A DNA stretch of 64,000 bases from Psychrobacter vallis. GTDB taxonomy: Bacteria > Pseudomonadota > Gammaproteobacteria > Pseudomonadales > Moraxellaceae. Position numbers and translations under genes: made by a program. Shown here piece by piece: positions 25,754 through 34,765 of the stretch. The DNA lies in the NCBI RefSeq assembly GCF_904846715.1, contig NZ_CAJHBU010000004.1, forward strand, positions 124,001 to 188,000, written 5' to 3'. A model generated the notes under the pieces. It was given only the letters and a program-made list of their open reading frames with translations, had not been told where the DNA came from and did not search any database. The first letter of the stretch is position 1. Each line of letters begins with the position of its first letter.

Positions 25754-28108
25754 TTAAAAATTAACGCTGACATCGAAGATGTAGTAACGACCCGGTTCAT
25801 TAAACGTACGAGCACCAGCATTGGTCGTCGTCCCTTCTCGTTTAATTTGCTTATCAAACAGATTCTTGATACCAGCGCCAATGGTGATGTCATCTGTTAG
25901 ATTGTAGCGTGTGCTGACATTGGCAAGGGCGTATGGATCACGATCCAGTTTCGGTGTGGTAAGTGCATCACCCGTAGTGACAGACACCTCAGGCGCTTCA
26001 ATGGTTCCATAGTAGCTAATGCCGAAGTCCGTGTTCCAGCGAGGGGTAATATCCCAACTGACATTTGAGTTCATGGTGAATTTAGGGATTAAAGATAACG
26101 GCTCGCCCGTATCTTTACGCTCTGAGCGGATATTCCCTGTTAAATTGGTAGACCATGAGACCGTATCAGTGACGGGTACTTTAACAAACCCTTCGATCCC
26201 TTCAATGATTGCATCCCCTTGGTTTTCCCACTGAAACACAGAGCGGTCAGCGGCAAGGCCATCAGCCACCACACCAACTACGCCCACACGCTCTACACCA
26301 GCGCCGATACGATTGTCATAATCATTGTGATAGTAAGTCAAGCCTGCGTTCAGCCCAGTGTCATCTTTATAAGTAAACGTCAGCTCTTTGTTCCAAGAGG
26401 TTTCGTGCTCTAGATCAGGATTACCCAAAACATAACAGCCACGCTGGTCAAGAGGAACGTTAGATGGGCAACCATTACTACGCGTATAATAGATGTAGTT
26501 CGGATCAAGCTGATACAGTGAAGGTGCTTTAAACGCGCGACTGGCACCCGCTTTTACTGACCAGTTTGGACTGAAGTTCCAAGTGGTGTTCAGGCTGGGT
26601 GACCAGTTGCTACCAGCTTGGTCGTGATAATCAAGGCGTACGCCAGGCGTAATATACCAGTCTGGTGTCAATTGATAGTTGTCTTCTAGATAAGCACCAA
26701 TAAGGTAAGCATCTGTCTTTGCATCACGCTTAGACGGATCGGCCTCGGTATCACCAAAATCAAAGCCTTCATCAAATTCTACGGTCGAAACCAATGGATT
26801 GTCCAATCTTTCGCCGCGGAACTCTGCACCAGCAGTCAAGGTGTGACGATCAAAGTAGATGTCCCACTCTGATTTTGCATTTAATGTGTCATAGGTCGCT
26901 TCTGTCCAATTATATTCAGCCTCTCCTTCAGGTTGCGAGATTTCACCTTCATAACGACCGACATTGCCTTCATTAAGACGTTCATTAATGGTGCGCGTAT
27001 ATTCAAGATAGCTGTTACTGCTGGTATTGTCATATTCACCGCGGTGAGTGAATGCAGCACCATAGCGCTCCATCTTATTGGTTTCTTGACCTGCCAGCGC
27101 ATTGACCAAGTCATCGTTGATCGTCTGGAACTGTGAATCGCCTGCCCAGCGATTGCTCTGGTTGCTATAGTTAACCTCAAAGCCGACGGTGTTCATCGCA
27201 TCCATGGCATATTCAAAAAGCTGGCGGGCGTCTATATTTTCGACCCCTTCGCGGCCTGCAGCAACAGAAGCGACTGGCTCACCACGATCGTCAATGACTT
27301 GCGCAGCTTCTGCATTGATATAAGGGTCGTCGCCTTCGCTATCATGGTAGCCAAGTGTGGTACGGAACGACAGCTTGTCCGTCAATGGGCCTGCCATATT
27401 GATGTTCGTGCGCCAATTTTCACCCTCAAGATCACTTTCTGGTAACTCGTAATGACCTGTGACCGAAAACTCCTTTTTGGTTGGGGCTTTGGTGATGATA
27501 TTGACCACCCCGCCCATACTACCAGAACCATAACGCGCAGCCGCTGGACCACGCAGTACTTCGATGCGTTCAATGGCGCTTGGCGGTACCCATTGTGAGT
27601 CACCGCGAGTGTCTTGCTCGCTGCCACGACCAGGACGCACCGCATTACGCGAAGTAACTGGACGACCATCGATTAAAATGAGGGTATTATTCGGTCCCAT
27701 ACCGCGCAAATCGATTTGACGTTGGTTACCACGCTGCCCTGACGTAGACGATCCTGAGAGATTCACACCCGGCATCTTACGCACGATTTCTGAGATATCA
27801 TTAGAAAGTGAGGCTTTTTCAATCGCCTCTTCATTAATAATAGACAGACCAGGCGCTTGTACCAACTCATCCCTTGCCGCAAGTACGACAATGGTATCTA
27901 ACTCAGTGCTAGGCATGTCTTGTTGTTCGGCAGCTTCTTGAGCGGCTGTCTGCTGTACCGTAAGCTCATTACTCTCAGCTGCCAATGCAGTGGTGCTAAA
28001 AACAGAAGCAATGGCAAGGCTCAACAAGGCTTGACGAGTCGCGAAATGTGGCGGTTTTTGTGAGTAAAAATGTTCTTTGGAGGCAGAAGAGGTGGATAAC
28101 ATGGGCAT
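25754..28108 (-). CDS. TonB-dependent receptor, FepA-like (catecholate siderophore type)
   Basis: 784 residues from the ATG at 28108, which has AGGA nine bases upstream; the frame is open 25 codons further. A signal peptide ends around TTALAAESN. A plug domain with PGVNLSGSSTSGQRGNQRQI and RGMGPNNTLILIDGRPV is followed by the 22-strand barrel, closing with the aromatic C-terminus FDVSVNF. The plug is typical of the FepA/PfeA group that imports ferric enterobactin-like catecholates. No catecholate biosynthesis genes are visible, so it probably scavenges foreign siderophores. A Fur box lies 260 bp upstream. Confidence 0.88.
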   Translation of the reverse strand: MPMLSTSSASKEHFYSQKPPHFATRQALLSLAIASVFSTTALAAESNELTVQQTAAQEAAEQQDMPSTELDTIVVLAARDELVQAPGLSIINEEAIEKASLSNDISEIVRKMPGVNLSGSSTSGQRGNQRQIDLRGMGPNNTLILIDGRPVTSRNAVRPGRGSEQDTRGDSQWVPPSAIERIEVLRGPAAARYGSGSMGGVVNIITKAPTKKEFSVTGHYELPESDLEGENWRTNINMAGPLTDKLSFRTTLGYHDSEGDDPYINAEAAQVIDDRGEPVASVAAGREGVENIDARQLFEYAMDAMNTVGFEVNYSNQSNRWAGDSQFQTINDDLVNALAGQETNKMERYGAAFTHRGEYDNTSSNSYLEYTRTINERLNEGNVGRYEGEISQPEGEAEYNWTEATYDTLNAKSEWDIYFDRHTLTAGAEFRGERLDNPLVSTVEFDEGFDFGDTEADPSKRDAKTDAYLIGAYLEDNYQLTPDWYITPGVRLDYHDQAGSNWSPSLNTTWNFSPNWSVKAGASRAFKAPSLYQLDPNYIYYTRSNGCPSNVPLDQRGCYVLGNPDLEHETSWNKELTFTYKDDTGLNAGLTYYHNDYDNRIGAGVERVGVVGVVADGLAADRSVFQWENQGDAIIEGIEGFVKVPVTDTVSWSTNLTGNIRSERKDTGEPLSLIPKFTMNSNVSWDITPRWNTDFGISYYGTIEAPEVSVTTGDALTTPKLDRDPYALANVSTRYNLTDDITIGAGIKNLFDKQIKREGTTTNAGARTFNEPGRYYIFDVSVNF

Positions 28109-28368
28109 AAATAACAATCCTGAAAGTATTTGGTTGTATCGATAGCTTTCCGCTTTGCCGATAGATGAAGTACCACATAACATCGCCTATACACGCTGCA
28201 AAACAGGCATAAAAGTTGATGCTACCCTTCTTCGACTACCACTGACATAAGCTGAATGGCTAAAGCTTTCATACAGTTCACATTTTAAAAACAACAAGAC
28301 CGAAGCGCTATTAACGTTTCGGCAATAAAGAACGCATACTTTAGCAACATTATAAAAATAATACAAAC

Positions 28369-28387
28369 AATAATGATAATTATTACT
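28369..28387 (-). promoter_or_regulatory. Fur box upstream of the FepA-like receptor
   Basis: AATAATGATAATTATTACT matches the 19-bp Fur consensus GATAATGATAATCATTATC at 15 of 19 positions. It lies about 260 bp before the receptor start and 206 bp before the divergent LysR gene. The gap (28109-28592) otherwise holds only the inverted repeat at 28473-28540. Confidence 0.65.
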
Positions 28388-28472
28388 ATTTAGTTTTATA
28401 AACTTTGTTTTTGATGACGTTATTAGGGCGTGTTGAGTGAAAAGTGCACCCTCTCAGTGAGACAAAATACGT

Positions 28473-28540
28473 TACTATCAACGCGGCAAAAGCATTAAGA
28501 TAAAATCTGGAAAATAACTAACAACCAAACGTTGATAGTA
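28473..28540. repeat. 11-bp inverted repeat before the LysR gene
   Basis: TACTATCAACG (28473-28483) and CGTTGATAGTA (28530-28540) are perfect inverted repeats 46 bp apart, ending about 50 bp before the LysR start. This could be a pair of regulator half-sites or the ends of a small element. Confidence 0.4.
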
Positions 28541-28592
28541 CTCTTAACAACATTCTCAGTAATCGATGCGATGAAAATAGGCAAGATGAATA

Positions 28593-29510
28593 ATGGATAG
28601 AATCGATGCGATGCGAGCATTTGTAGCCGTGGTGGTTGAAGGCAGCTTTAGTAATGCCGCAGCAGCCATGCAGCTGTCGCCGCAATTGGTGAGCAAATAC
28701 GTCTCCAAACTAGAAGAACGACTTGATGTGCGGCTGTTTAATCGCACCACTCGTAAAGTAAGCCTGACTGAAGCAGGTACTCACTACTTTGAACATGCAC
28801 AACAAATTTTATTGAGTATCGACAACATGGAATCTCAGTTGGGCGGCTTGCATCAAAACCCCAAAGGCACGTTAAGGATAAGCGCGCCTGTCTCATTTGC
28901 TATGAGGCACATGGCCAAATTGGTCACGGATTTTCAGACGTTATATCCTTCCGTCACTGTCGATTTGCAACTGACTGACCGAAAAGTAGACATCGTTGAG
29001 GAAGGGTTTGATGTTGCCCTGCGTATCGGCGAGCTAAAAAGCTCTTCACTGATTGCAAAACTGGTTGCGCCCATTCGAGTGGTACTGTGCGCCTCACCAG
29101 AGTATCTTGAAAAGTATGGCATGCCTCGCGAACCCAAAGACCTCAAACACCATCGCTATTTACACTACAGCTATATGGAGAGAAATACGAAAGAAGTCAT
29201 TCATCCATGGCTCAGTACAGAGAGTGGTCAGCATCGCGGTGAATTAACCAGCAATAACGGCGACCTGCTCGTCAATGCGGCCATCGCAGGCGCAGGTTTG
29301 GCTGTGCAGCCGACATTTATTGCAAGCGAGGCCATTCGTAAAGGTGAGCTGGTCATCGTGCTGCCTGATGACGAACCCAAGACGTTGGGTTTGTATGCGG
29401 TGTATGCCCACAGAAAGCTACTGCCCCATAAAATCCGGTGCTTTATTGATTTTATTGATGGGTATTACGGTTCACCGCCCTATTGGGATGAACCGATACA
29501 AAACATATGA
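28593..29510 (+). CDS. LysR-family transcriptional regulator
   Basis: 305 residues. MDRIDAMRAFVAVVVEGSFS and the recognition helix AAAMQLSPQLVSKYVSKLEE open the usual helix-turn-helix, followed by RLFNRTTRKVSLTEAGTHYF, of the large group of LysR proteins often found beside oxidoreductases. The effector domain begins with GTLRISAPVSFAMRHMAKLV. It converges on the semialdehyde dehydrogenase gene 59 bp away and is not obviously part of the catabolic cluster, which has its own GntR regulator. Confidence 0.85.
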   Translation: MDRIDAMRAFVAVVVEGSFSNAAAAMQLSPQLVSKYVSKLEERLDVRLFNRTTRKVSLTEAGTHYFEHAQQILLSIDNMESQLGGLHQNPKGTLRISAPVSFAMRHMAKLVTDFQTLYPSVTVDLQLTDRKVDIVEEGFDVALRIGELKSSSLIAKLVAPIRVVLCASPEYLEKYGMPREPKDLKHHRYLHYSYMERNTKEVIHPWLSTESGQHRGELTSNNGDLLVNAAIAGAGLAVQPTFIASEAIRKGELVIVLPDDEPKTLGLYAVYAHRKLLPHKIRCFIDFIDGYYGSPPYWDEPIQNI

Positions 29511-29569
29511 GAAGTGGGTATGACTGATAAATATAACTGCTAAATGTCTGGCAGTGCTGACGCGCTCAA

Positions 29570-31021
29570 TCAGTTGATATCCAAGCAGATATATTTGGTC
29601 TCTACGTACTCTTCAATGCCGTATTTTGAGCCTTCACGACCCAAACCAGATTCTTTGACGCCGCCAAATGGTGCCAATTCTGTGGTGAGCATGCCTGTGT
29701 TGACACCGACCATACCCACTTCGAGCGCCTCAGCCACACGCCATACCCGTCCAATATCTCGACTATAAAAATAACCCGCCAAGCCATATTCTGTGCGATT
29801 GGCTAAGGCAATGACTTCTGCTTCTGTATCGAATTTAAAAACTGGCGCGATTGGTGCAAAGATTTCTTCATCCGCCACCCGCATGTTATTATTGACGTTG
29901 GTTAAAATGGTTGGCTCAAAGAAGTTTTTATCCATCGCCACTCTTTGACCGCCGCACAGCACAGTACCGCCTTTGTCTTTGGCATCATTGACAAGTGCCT
30001 CTGCATTATCGGCAGCAGATTGAGAAATCAGTGGGCCTTGCATCACACCTGCCTCTAACCCATTACCGATTTTTATGGCGCGTACTTGCTCTGCCAATTT
30101 TTGTGTAAATGCTTCATAGACACCCGCTTGTACAAATAAGCGATTGGCGCAAACACACGTTTGACCACTATTACGATATTTACTCATCATTGCGCCTGTC
30201 ACAGCCGCGTCAATATCAGCATCGTCAAAGACAATAAAAGGCGCATTGCCACCCAGCTCCATTGACATTTTTTTGACCGTGTCGGCGCACTGCTTCATCA
30301 AGATTTTTCCGACACGTGTAGAGCCTGTAAAGCTGATTTTTTTGACCAAAGCGTTGGCAGTCATCTCTCCGCCAATAGCGACTGGATCACCAGTGACCAC
30401 ACTATAAATCCCATCAGGCACGCCCGCTTGCTGAGCCAAATAAGCCATCGCCAATGCTGAATATGGCGTCTCCATAGCAGGTTTGACGATCATTGGACAA
30501 CCAGCTGCTAGCGCAGGGCCAGCCTTGCGACTAATCATGGAATGAGGAAAGTTCCACGGGGTAATGGCAGCGGTAACGCCCACTGGTTGTTTAATCACTA
30601 TCAAACGCTTATCTGCCATATGACCCGGAATCACGTCACCATAAATGCGCTTCGCTTCTTCGGCAAACCATTCTAGATAATCCAGTCCACTTTGGATTTC
30701 ACCTTTGGCCTCAGCCAGTGGCTTGCCTTGCTCATGGGTCATAAGCACAGCCAAATCCTCGATGTTTTCGGCAATCAGCGTGTGCCAACGGCGTAAAACG
30801 GTGCTACGTTCTTTGCCTGTTTTTTTTGCCCATGCTGATTGAGCGATGTCTGCCGCTTCGATGGCACGGCGGGTTTCATTGCTTCCCATGTTTGGTACCG
30901 TACCGATGACTTCACCGGTGGCAGGATTGAACACGTCATGGGTTTCTTTGCTATCAGCATCACACCACACGCCATTGATAAAGGCTTGTTGTTTGAACAA
31001 CGCATCATTTTTTAATTGCAT
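29570..31021 (-). CDS. tgnE: NAD(P)-dependent succinate-semialdehyde dehydrogenase (candidate TgnE)
   Basis: 483 residues from the ATG at 31021, which has GGAG six bases upstream; an in-frame ATG four codons earlier has no ribosome site. Conserved ALDH elements: TPWNFPHSMISRKAGPALAA, SMELGGNAPFIVFDDAD (general base Glu), RNSGQTCVCANR (nucleophile Cys). The group is GabD-like. It oxidises succinate semialdehyde to succinate. In the trigonelline pathway of Acinetobacter this is the last dedicated step. It is the third gene of a minus-strand unit with the GntR regulator and a CMD protein. The symbol is by pathway context. Confidence 0.75.
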   Translation of the reverse strand: MQLKNDALFKQQAFINGVWCDADSKETHDVFNPATGEVIGTVPNMGSNETRRAIEAADIAQSAWAKKTGKERSTVLRRWHTLIAENIEDLAVLMTHEQGKPLAEAKGEIQSGLDYLEWFAEEAKRIYGDVIPGHMADKRLIVIKQPVGVTAAITPWNFPHSMISRKAGPALAAGCPMIVKPAMETPYSALAMAYLAQQAGVPDGIYSVVTGDPVAIGGEMTANALVKKISFTGSTRVGKILMKQCADTVKKMSMELGGNAPFIVFDDADIDAAVTGAMMSKYRNSGQTCVCANRLFVQAGVYEAFTQKLAEQVRAIKIGNGLEAGVMQGPLISQSAADNAEALVNDAKDKGGTVLCGGQRVAMDKNFFEPTILTNVNNNMRVADEEIFAPIAPVFKFDTEAEVIALANRTEYGLAGYFYSRDIGRVWRVAEALEVGMVGVNTGMLTTELAPFGGVKESGLGREGSKYGIEEYVETKYICLDIN

Positions 31022-31040
31022 TTCTGTCTCCAATTATTTT

Positions 31041-31427
31041 TTAGGATTCTAACAACCCACGAGTAGTCAATACTTGACGGGCAATGCGAAAACATTCCAC
31101 ACCTTGCGGTACACCGCAATAAATCGCAATCGCATGGATAGCGGCACGGATTTCTTCCACAGAGCAGCCATTATTGATTGCGCCATTTAGATGCAGCTCC
31201 CACTCATGCATCTTGCCTAACGCAGCGATCATGGTTAGGTTCATTAATGAGCGGGTTTTGGCATCGATTGTCTCATCACCCCAGCCAAAGCCCCAGCACC
31301 ATTCAGTCATGGCTTCTTGGAACGGACGGTTGAAATCATCGGCAGCTTGTAGGTTTTTTTCGACATACTCAGCCCCCAAGGTGGCTTTGCGCTGAGTAAG
31401 TCCCAACTCAAATCGTTGTTTATCCAT
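31041..31427 (-). CDS. Carboxymuconolactone decarboxylase (CMD) family protein
   Basis: 128 residues. The CMD fold is shown by DAKTRSLMNLTMIAALGKMH and IRAAIHAIAIYCGVPQGVEC, the latter carrying the conserved His. It resembles PcaC (4-carboxymuconolactone decarboxylase), but no protocatechuate genes are present. The redox-active CxxC of AhpD is absent. It is sandwiched between the GntR regulator and the semialdehyde dehydrogenase in a tight operon (19-27 bp gaps), so a role in handling a ring-cleavage intermediate is likely but unassigned. Confidence 0.78.
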   Translation of the reverse strand: MDKQRFELGLTQRKATLGAEYVEKNLQAADDFNRPFQEAMTEWCWGFGWGDETIDAKTRSLMNLTMIAALGKMHEWELHLNGAINNGCSVEEIRAAIHAIAIYCGVPQGVECFRIARQVLTTRGLLES

Positions 31428-31453
31428 GACTAATCCTTAGCATTTATTGTTGA

Positions 31454-32113
31454 TTAAGAGGGTTGTTTATTGAGATGCAAGCCCATACGGCAGGCTTCAT
31501 CAATATGCTTGCGGCAAGCTTTGACTGCCGCCTTGCTATCCCCTTGAGTAATATTGCTCACAATCTCTTGCAGATTACTTGGGCCTTTGACTGCGCGCTC
31601 TTGGGTAGACAAGGTCATAAAGCGCAGACGACCAATACGTCCGTTCAATCGCTCTGTCAACTCCCACGCGACCGTCATACCAGCCGTCATGAATAGACGC
31701 TCATAAAACGAATATGAATGCCCAAGCGCCTTTACCACGTCGCCTGCCTGCAAGTTATCGCGAATCTGAACCAAATGATTTTGCAACGTTTCTACCAATT
31801 CAGGCGTCACTTGTTCGGCACAATAACGAACCGCTTCGCTCTCTAACATCGCACGCAGATGATAGATTTGGCGGATTTCATCACTTTCTAATACGGCAAC
31901 CGAAGACCCTCCAGCAGAAACGGTCACTAAATTCTCGCTTTCTAAATGCCTGATACATTCACGTACGACCGTTCGGCTAACCCCTAACTGCTCACAAATC
32001 GTGCGCTCTACCAGCCTTTTACCGGGTGCGAGCTGGCCGATCATAATAGCCAAGCGCAATTGTTCCAGCGCCGTCTCTTTTAAAGTCTTTGGTTTTTCTA
32101 CTTTTTCTAACAT
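31454..32113 (-). CDS. GntR-family (FCD domain) transcriptional regulator of the catabolic cluster
   Basis: 219 residues. The winged helix comprises RLVERTICEQLGVSRTVVRE and IRHLESENLVTVSAGGSSVA, and the C-terminal FCD ligand-binding domain begins near HLRAMLESEAVRY with metal-site His residues later (HSYSFYERLF, CRKHIDEACR). It is divergent from the AA_synth/tgn genes. Two GGTATACC palindromes in the 187-bp intergenic region match the TNGTATACNA type known for this regulator class. It probably represses both arms until the pathway substrate or an intermediate binds. It corresponds to TgnR in Acinetobacter. Confidence 0.82.
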   Translation of the reverse strand: MLEKVEKPKTLKETALEQLRLAIMIGQLAPGKRLVERTICEQLGVSRTVVRECIRHLESENLVTVSAGGSSVAVLESDEIRQIYHLRAMLESEAVRYCAEQVTPELVETLQNHLVQIRDNLQAGDVVKALGHSYSFYERLFMTAGMTVAWELTERLNGRIGRLRFMTLSTQERAVKGPSNLQEIVSNITQGDSKAAVKACRKHIDEACRMGLHLNKQPS

Positions 32114-32189
32114 AAGGTTTTTACTCTCTCAAATATAAATAAAGAGTATAACGTCTATGGCGCAGAAAAACAGTACGCTTTCATATCGT

Positions 32190-32207
32190 ATTACGGTATA
32201 CCATAAT
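32190..32207. promoter_or_regulatory. GntR operator 1
   Basis: ATTACGGTATACCATAAT: a palindrome centred on GGTATACC, 77 bp before the GntR gene start. Confidence 0.65.
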
Positions 32208-32247
32208 ATTTATTTTCAAAAAAAGCTAGTAATTTATTTAATACCGT

Positions 32248-32263
32248 ATTATGGTATACCAAT
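32248..32263. promoter_or_regulatory. GntR operator 2
   Basis: ATTATGGTATACCAAT: the same GGTATACC core 58 bp from operator 1 and about 40 bp before the AA_synth gene start. The pair positions one operator at each divergent promoter. Confidence 0.65.
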
Positions 32264-32300
32264 ATTGTTAGCCATCATTCATCGATAGAAGGAACTTGTT

Positions 32301-32903
32301 ATGTTAAAACCAGATATTAGAAAAATCGTCACTTTTGAAGAAGAGATTTTAGTTGAAGGTTATAAAAAAGCCGACACGCCTCTGCGTATGTTTGCTGTTG
32401 CAGCAGTGCTTACCAATCCATGGGCGGGTCGTTATGCAGAAGATTTAAAGCCTGAAATCCAAGCGTTCGCCCCCGTCTTAGGTAAGCTACTCACCGACAA
32501 AATCGTCACTTTAGCAGGTGGCGCGGACAAAATAGAAGCCTATGGCAAAGCTGCTGTGGTCGGCTTGAATGGTGAAGTTGAACATGCTTCGGGCTTGATT
32601 CATACCTTGCATTTTGGCAATTTTTATCGTGAAGCGTTGGCTGCCAGTACGTATTTGGCATTTACCAATATACGCGGCACAGCCAATACTCCCATCATGG
32701 TGCCACTCATGGACAAAGACGATGCGGGTCGCCGCTCGCATTATTTGACGATTCAATTTTCCATTCCTGATGCGCCGCGCGACGATGAGGTTGTGATTGT
32801 GTTAGGCGGTGCCACAGGTGGTCGTCCACATCATCGCATTGGCGATCGTTACCAAGACTTAAAAGACCTCGGTCACGATTTGAATAACCCAGCCGCCGTT
32901 TAA
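32301..32903 (+). CDS. AA_synth (DUF1185) family protein
   Basis: 200 residues with AAGGA eight bases before the ATG. The pattern PWAGRYAEDLKPEIQAFAP, YGKAAVVGLNGEVEHASGLI and VLGGATGGRPHHRIGDRYQD is that of the 'amino acid synthesis' family, named from early genetics but biochemically unassigned. It is the first gene of the plus-strand catabolic operon, 13 bp before the hydrolase gene. The His-rich C-terminal HHRIGDR and central HASGLIHTLHFG suggest a metal or ligand site. Its role in the pathway is unknown. Confidence 0.75.
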   Translation: MLKPDIRKIVTFEEEILVEGYKKADTPLRMFAVAAVLTNPWAGRYAEDLKPEIQAFAPVLGKLLTDKIVTLAGGADKIEAYGKAAVVGLNGEVEHASGLIHTLHFGNFYREALAASTYLAFTNIRGTANTPIMVPLMDKDDAGRRSHYLTIQFSIPDAPRDDEVVIVLGGATGGRPHHRIGDRYQDLKDLGHDLNNPAAV

Positions 32904-32916
32904 GGAGCATTTACCG

Positions 32917-33741
32917 ATGGAATGGTCACGCAAAATTTCTAATGGCATTGCCTACTATCATAATGAGAATAAAAATGACAAAGCCACTCCGGTCGTTTTT
33001 GTGCATGGCGTGGGCTTGCGAGCAGAAAGCTGGTATCAGCAGGTATCTGCATTTGACGGCCAATATCGCTGTTATGTGATTGATATGCCGGGACATGGAG
33101 AGAGCGACTTGTTGCCTAACCCTGCATTGACGCTATCAGACTTTACTGAGGTACTGAGCACTTTTATTAATAGTGTAATTGGCAAGCCTGCCATCATCGT
33201 TGGGCATTCTTTGGGCGCGATGACTACATTACAAACAGCGGTCAGTTACCCAGAAGTGGTACGCGGCGTTGCGGCCTTTAATGCGATCTATGATCGTCCA
33301 GACAATGCCGCCCAAAATGTACAGAACCGTGCCGAATCCCTACTCAATGATCTTGACCAAAATGTGACGGATCAGCCGATTGCCAGATGGTTTGATGGCG
33401 ATTCGCAATACCGCCATGAGGCTGAGTTATGCCGATTGTGGCTAGATACTGGCAATCGCTTAGGATATGCGCAAGCCTATCAGATGTTCGCGCATTTACG
33501 CGGCATTGCAGCAGCAGATTTGCAGACCATCAGCGCGCCTACACTACTGCTAACGGGCGAGATGGATGTAAATTCTAGCCCTAAAATGTCATTGACGATG
33601 GCCAATATATTGCCCAATGCCAATACTGTCATCGTGCCAGAAGCCCGACATATGGCACAAATGACCCATGCCAACGCGGTTAACGCGGCATTGGCAAGAT
33701 TTTTTATCCAGTGCGAGTCGCACTCCACGGTCAACACCTAA
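32917..33741 (+). CDS. tgnD: Alpha/beta hydrolase (candidate TgnD)
   Basis: 274 residues. The fold shows the oxyanion segment VFVHGVGLRAESW, the nucleophile elbow VGHSLGAMTTL (Ser about 103), an acid in TGEMDVNSSPKMS and the catalytic His in VPEARHMAQM. In the trigonelline pathway the alpha/beta hydrolase opens (E)-2-((N-methylformamido)methylene)succinate to succinate semialdehyde, methylamine, formate and CO2. The identity is inferred from gene neighbourhood; alone it would be only a hydrolase. Confidence 0.72.
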   Translation: MEWSRKISNGIAYYHNENKNDKATPVVFVHGVGLRAESWYQQVSAFDGQYRCYVIDMPGHGESDLLPNPALTLSDFTEVLSTFINSVIGKPAIIVGHSLGAMTTLQTAVSYPEVVRGVAAFNAIYDRPDNAAQNVQNRAESLLNDLDQNVTDQPIARWFDGDSQYRHEAELCRLWLDTGNRLGYAQAYQMFAHLRGIAAADLQTISAPTLLLTGEMDVNSSPKMSLTMANILPNANTVIVPEARHMAQMTHANAVNAALARFFIQCESHSTVNT

Positions 33742-33774
33742 CTTACAAACGCCCCATTTAAAAAAGAGGTTCCC

Positions 33775-34686
33775 ATGAAACAACTTGATCCTAAAATGTT
33801 ACGCAACGCCTTTGGCAGTTATATGACTGGGGTGACCGTGATAACCGCCATGAGTAATGACGGCACGCCCGTCGGCTTTACGGCCAATTCATTTACGTCG
33901 GTATCGCTTAACCCGCCGCTACTATTGGTTTGCCCAGCCAAATCGCTATCGAGCTTTGATGTATTTGCCAATTGTGACAGCTTTGTTGTCAACATCTTAA
34001 GCGAAGACCAGCAAGCCATCTCCAACATATTTGCAGGCTCAAAAGCAGACCGTTTTAGTCAAATTGAATGGCACAAAGACGAACAAGGCAATCCTGTCAT
34101 CGATGGCGCATTGACGCATTTTTCTTGTAAAACCGATCGCAACCTTGATGCAGGCGATCACCATCTGCTGGTTGGTGAGGTTCTCGATTTTTCATCTCGC
34201 GAAGGCCACGGCTTAGGATACGCATCTGGCGGTTATTTTAGCTTAGCACTAGAACGTGAAGCAGCAGAGATCAGTACGCAAGAAAAACACGTCAGCGTGG
34301 GGGTGATTATAGAGCACAATGGCAAAGTCTTGCTCAGTCAAAAAGATGGCAAAGTATCTCTACCCAGTACAACGACTGATGACAATACCAATGCCGTCAG
34401 TACTATCCAGCAGTTTTTGGCAGACAATGGTATTGATGCTCAGTTGGGTGCTGTCTTCTCTATTTATGAGAACAGCAAAACAAATACTAATTACATTTTT
34501 TATCGCGCCATTGCACAATCATCAAATACTAAAGGACTGGGCGAATACATCGCAATAGATGATATTGCAGAACAAGACTTTGCTACCTCAGCCATGAATT
34601 CGATGATGACACGCTATGCAACTGAAAGTAAAAATGGTCTTTATGGGGTGTATGTTGGGCAAGAAGAACAAGGCCGTGTCCATTAA
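33775..34686 (+). CDS. tgnB: Flavin reductase component with a degenerate Nudix-like C-terminus (candidate TgnB)
   Basis: 303 residues in two parts. Residues 1-165 are a flavin reductase-like FMN-binding domain (FGSYMTGVTVITAMSNDGTP, GFTANSFTSVSLNPPLLLVC), which supplies reduced FMN to a partner monooxygenase. Residues about 170-290 look like a Nudix fold (SVGVIIEHNGKVLLSQKDGK), but the place of the Nudix box (GX5EX7REUXEEXGU) is taken by TTTDDNTNAVSTIQQFLADN, without the catalytic Glu cluster. The C-terminal part may sense a ligand or bind the partner. The LLM-type oxygenase follows by 79 bp. Confidence 0.8.
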   Translation: MKQLDPKMLRNAFGSYMTGVTVITAMSNDGTPVGFTANSFTSVSLNPPLLLVCPAKSLSSFDVFANCDSFVVNILSEDQQAISNIFAGSKADRFSQIEWHKDEQGNPVIDGALTHFSCKTDRNLDAGDHHLLVGEVLDFSSREGHGLGYASGGYFSLALEREAAEISTQEKHVSVGVIIEHNGKVLLSQKDGKVSLPSTTTDDNTNAVSTIQQFLADNGIDAQLGAVFSIYENSKTNTNYIFYRAIAQSSNTKGLGEYIAIDDIAEQDFATSAMNSMMTRYATESKNGLYGVYVGQEEQGRVH

Positions 34687-34765
34687 ACTTTATATCTAAA
34701 CGACATTTAGACAAACATAACATTTAACCAAAATAAGTTAAAACAAACAGCAAAGGATTTGCCTC

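Noticed and set aside
28473..28540. Attachment site or composite transposon ends around the FepA-like gene
   Set aside because: The inverted repeat is short, has no partner on the far side of the gene and no integrase nearby.
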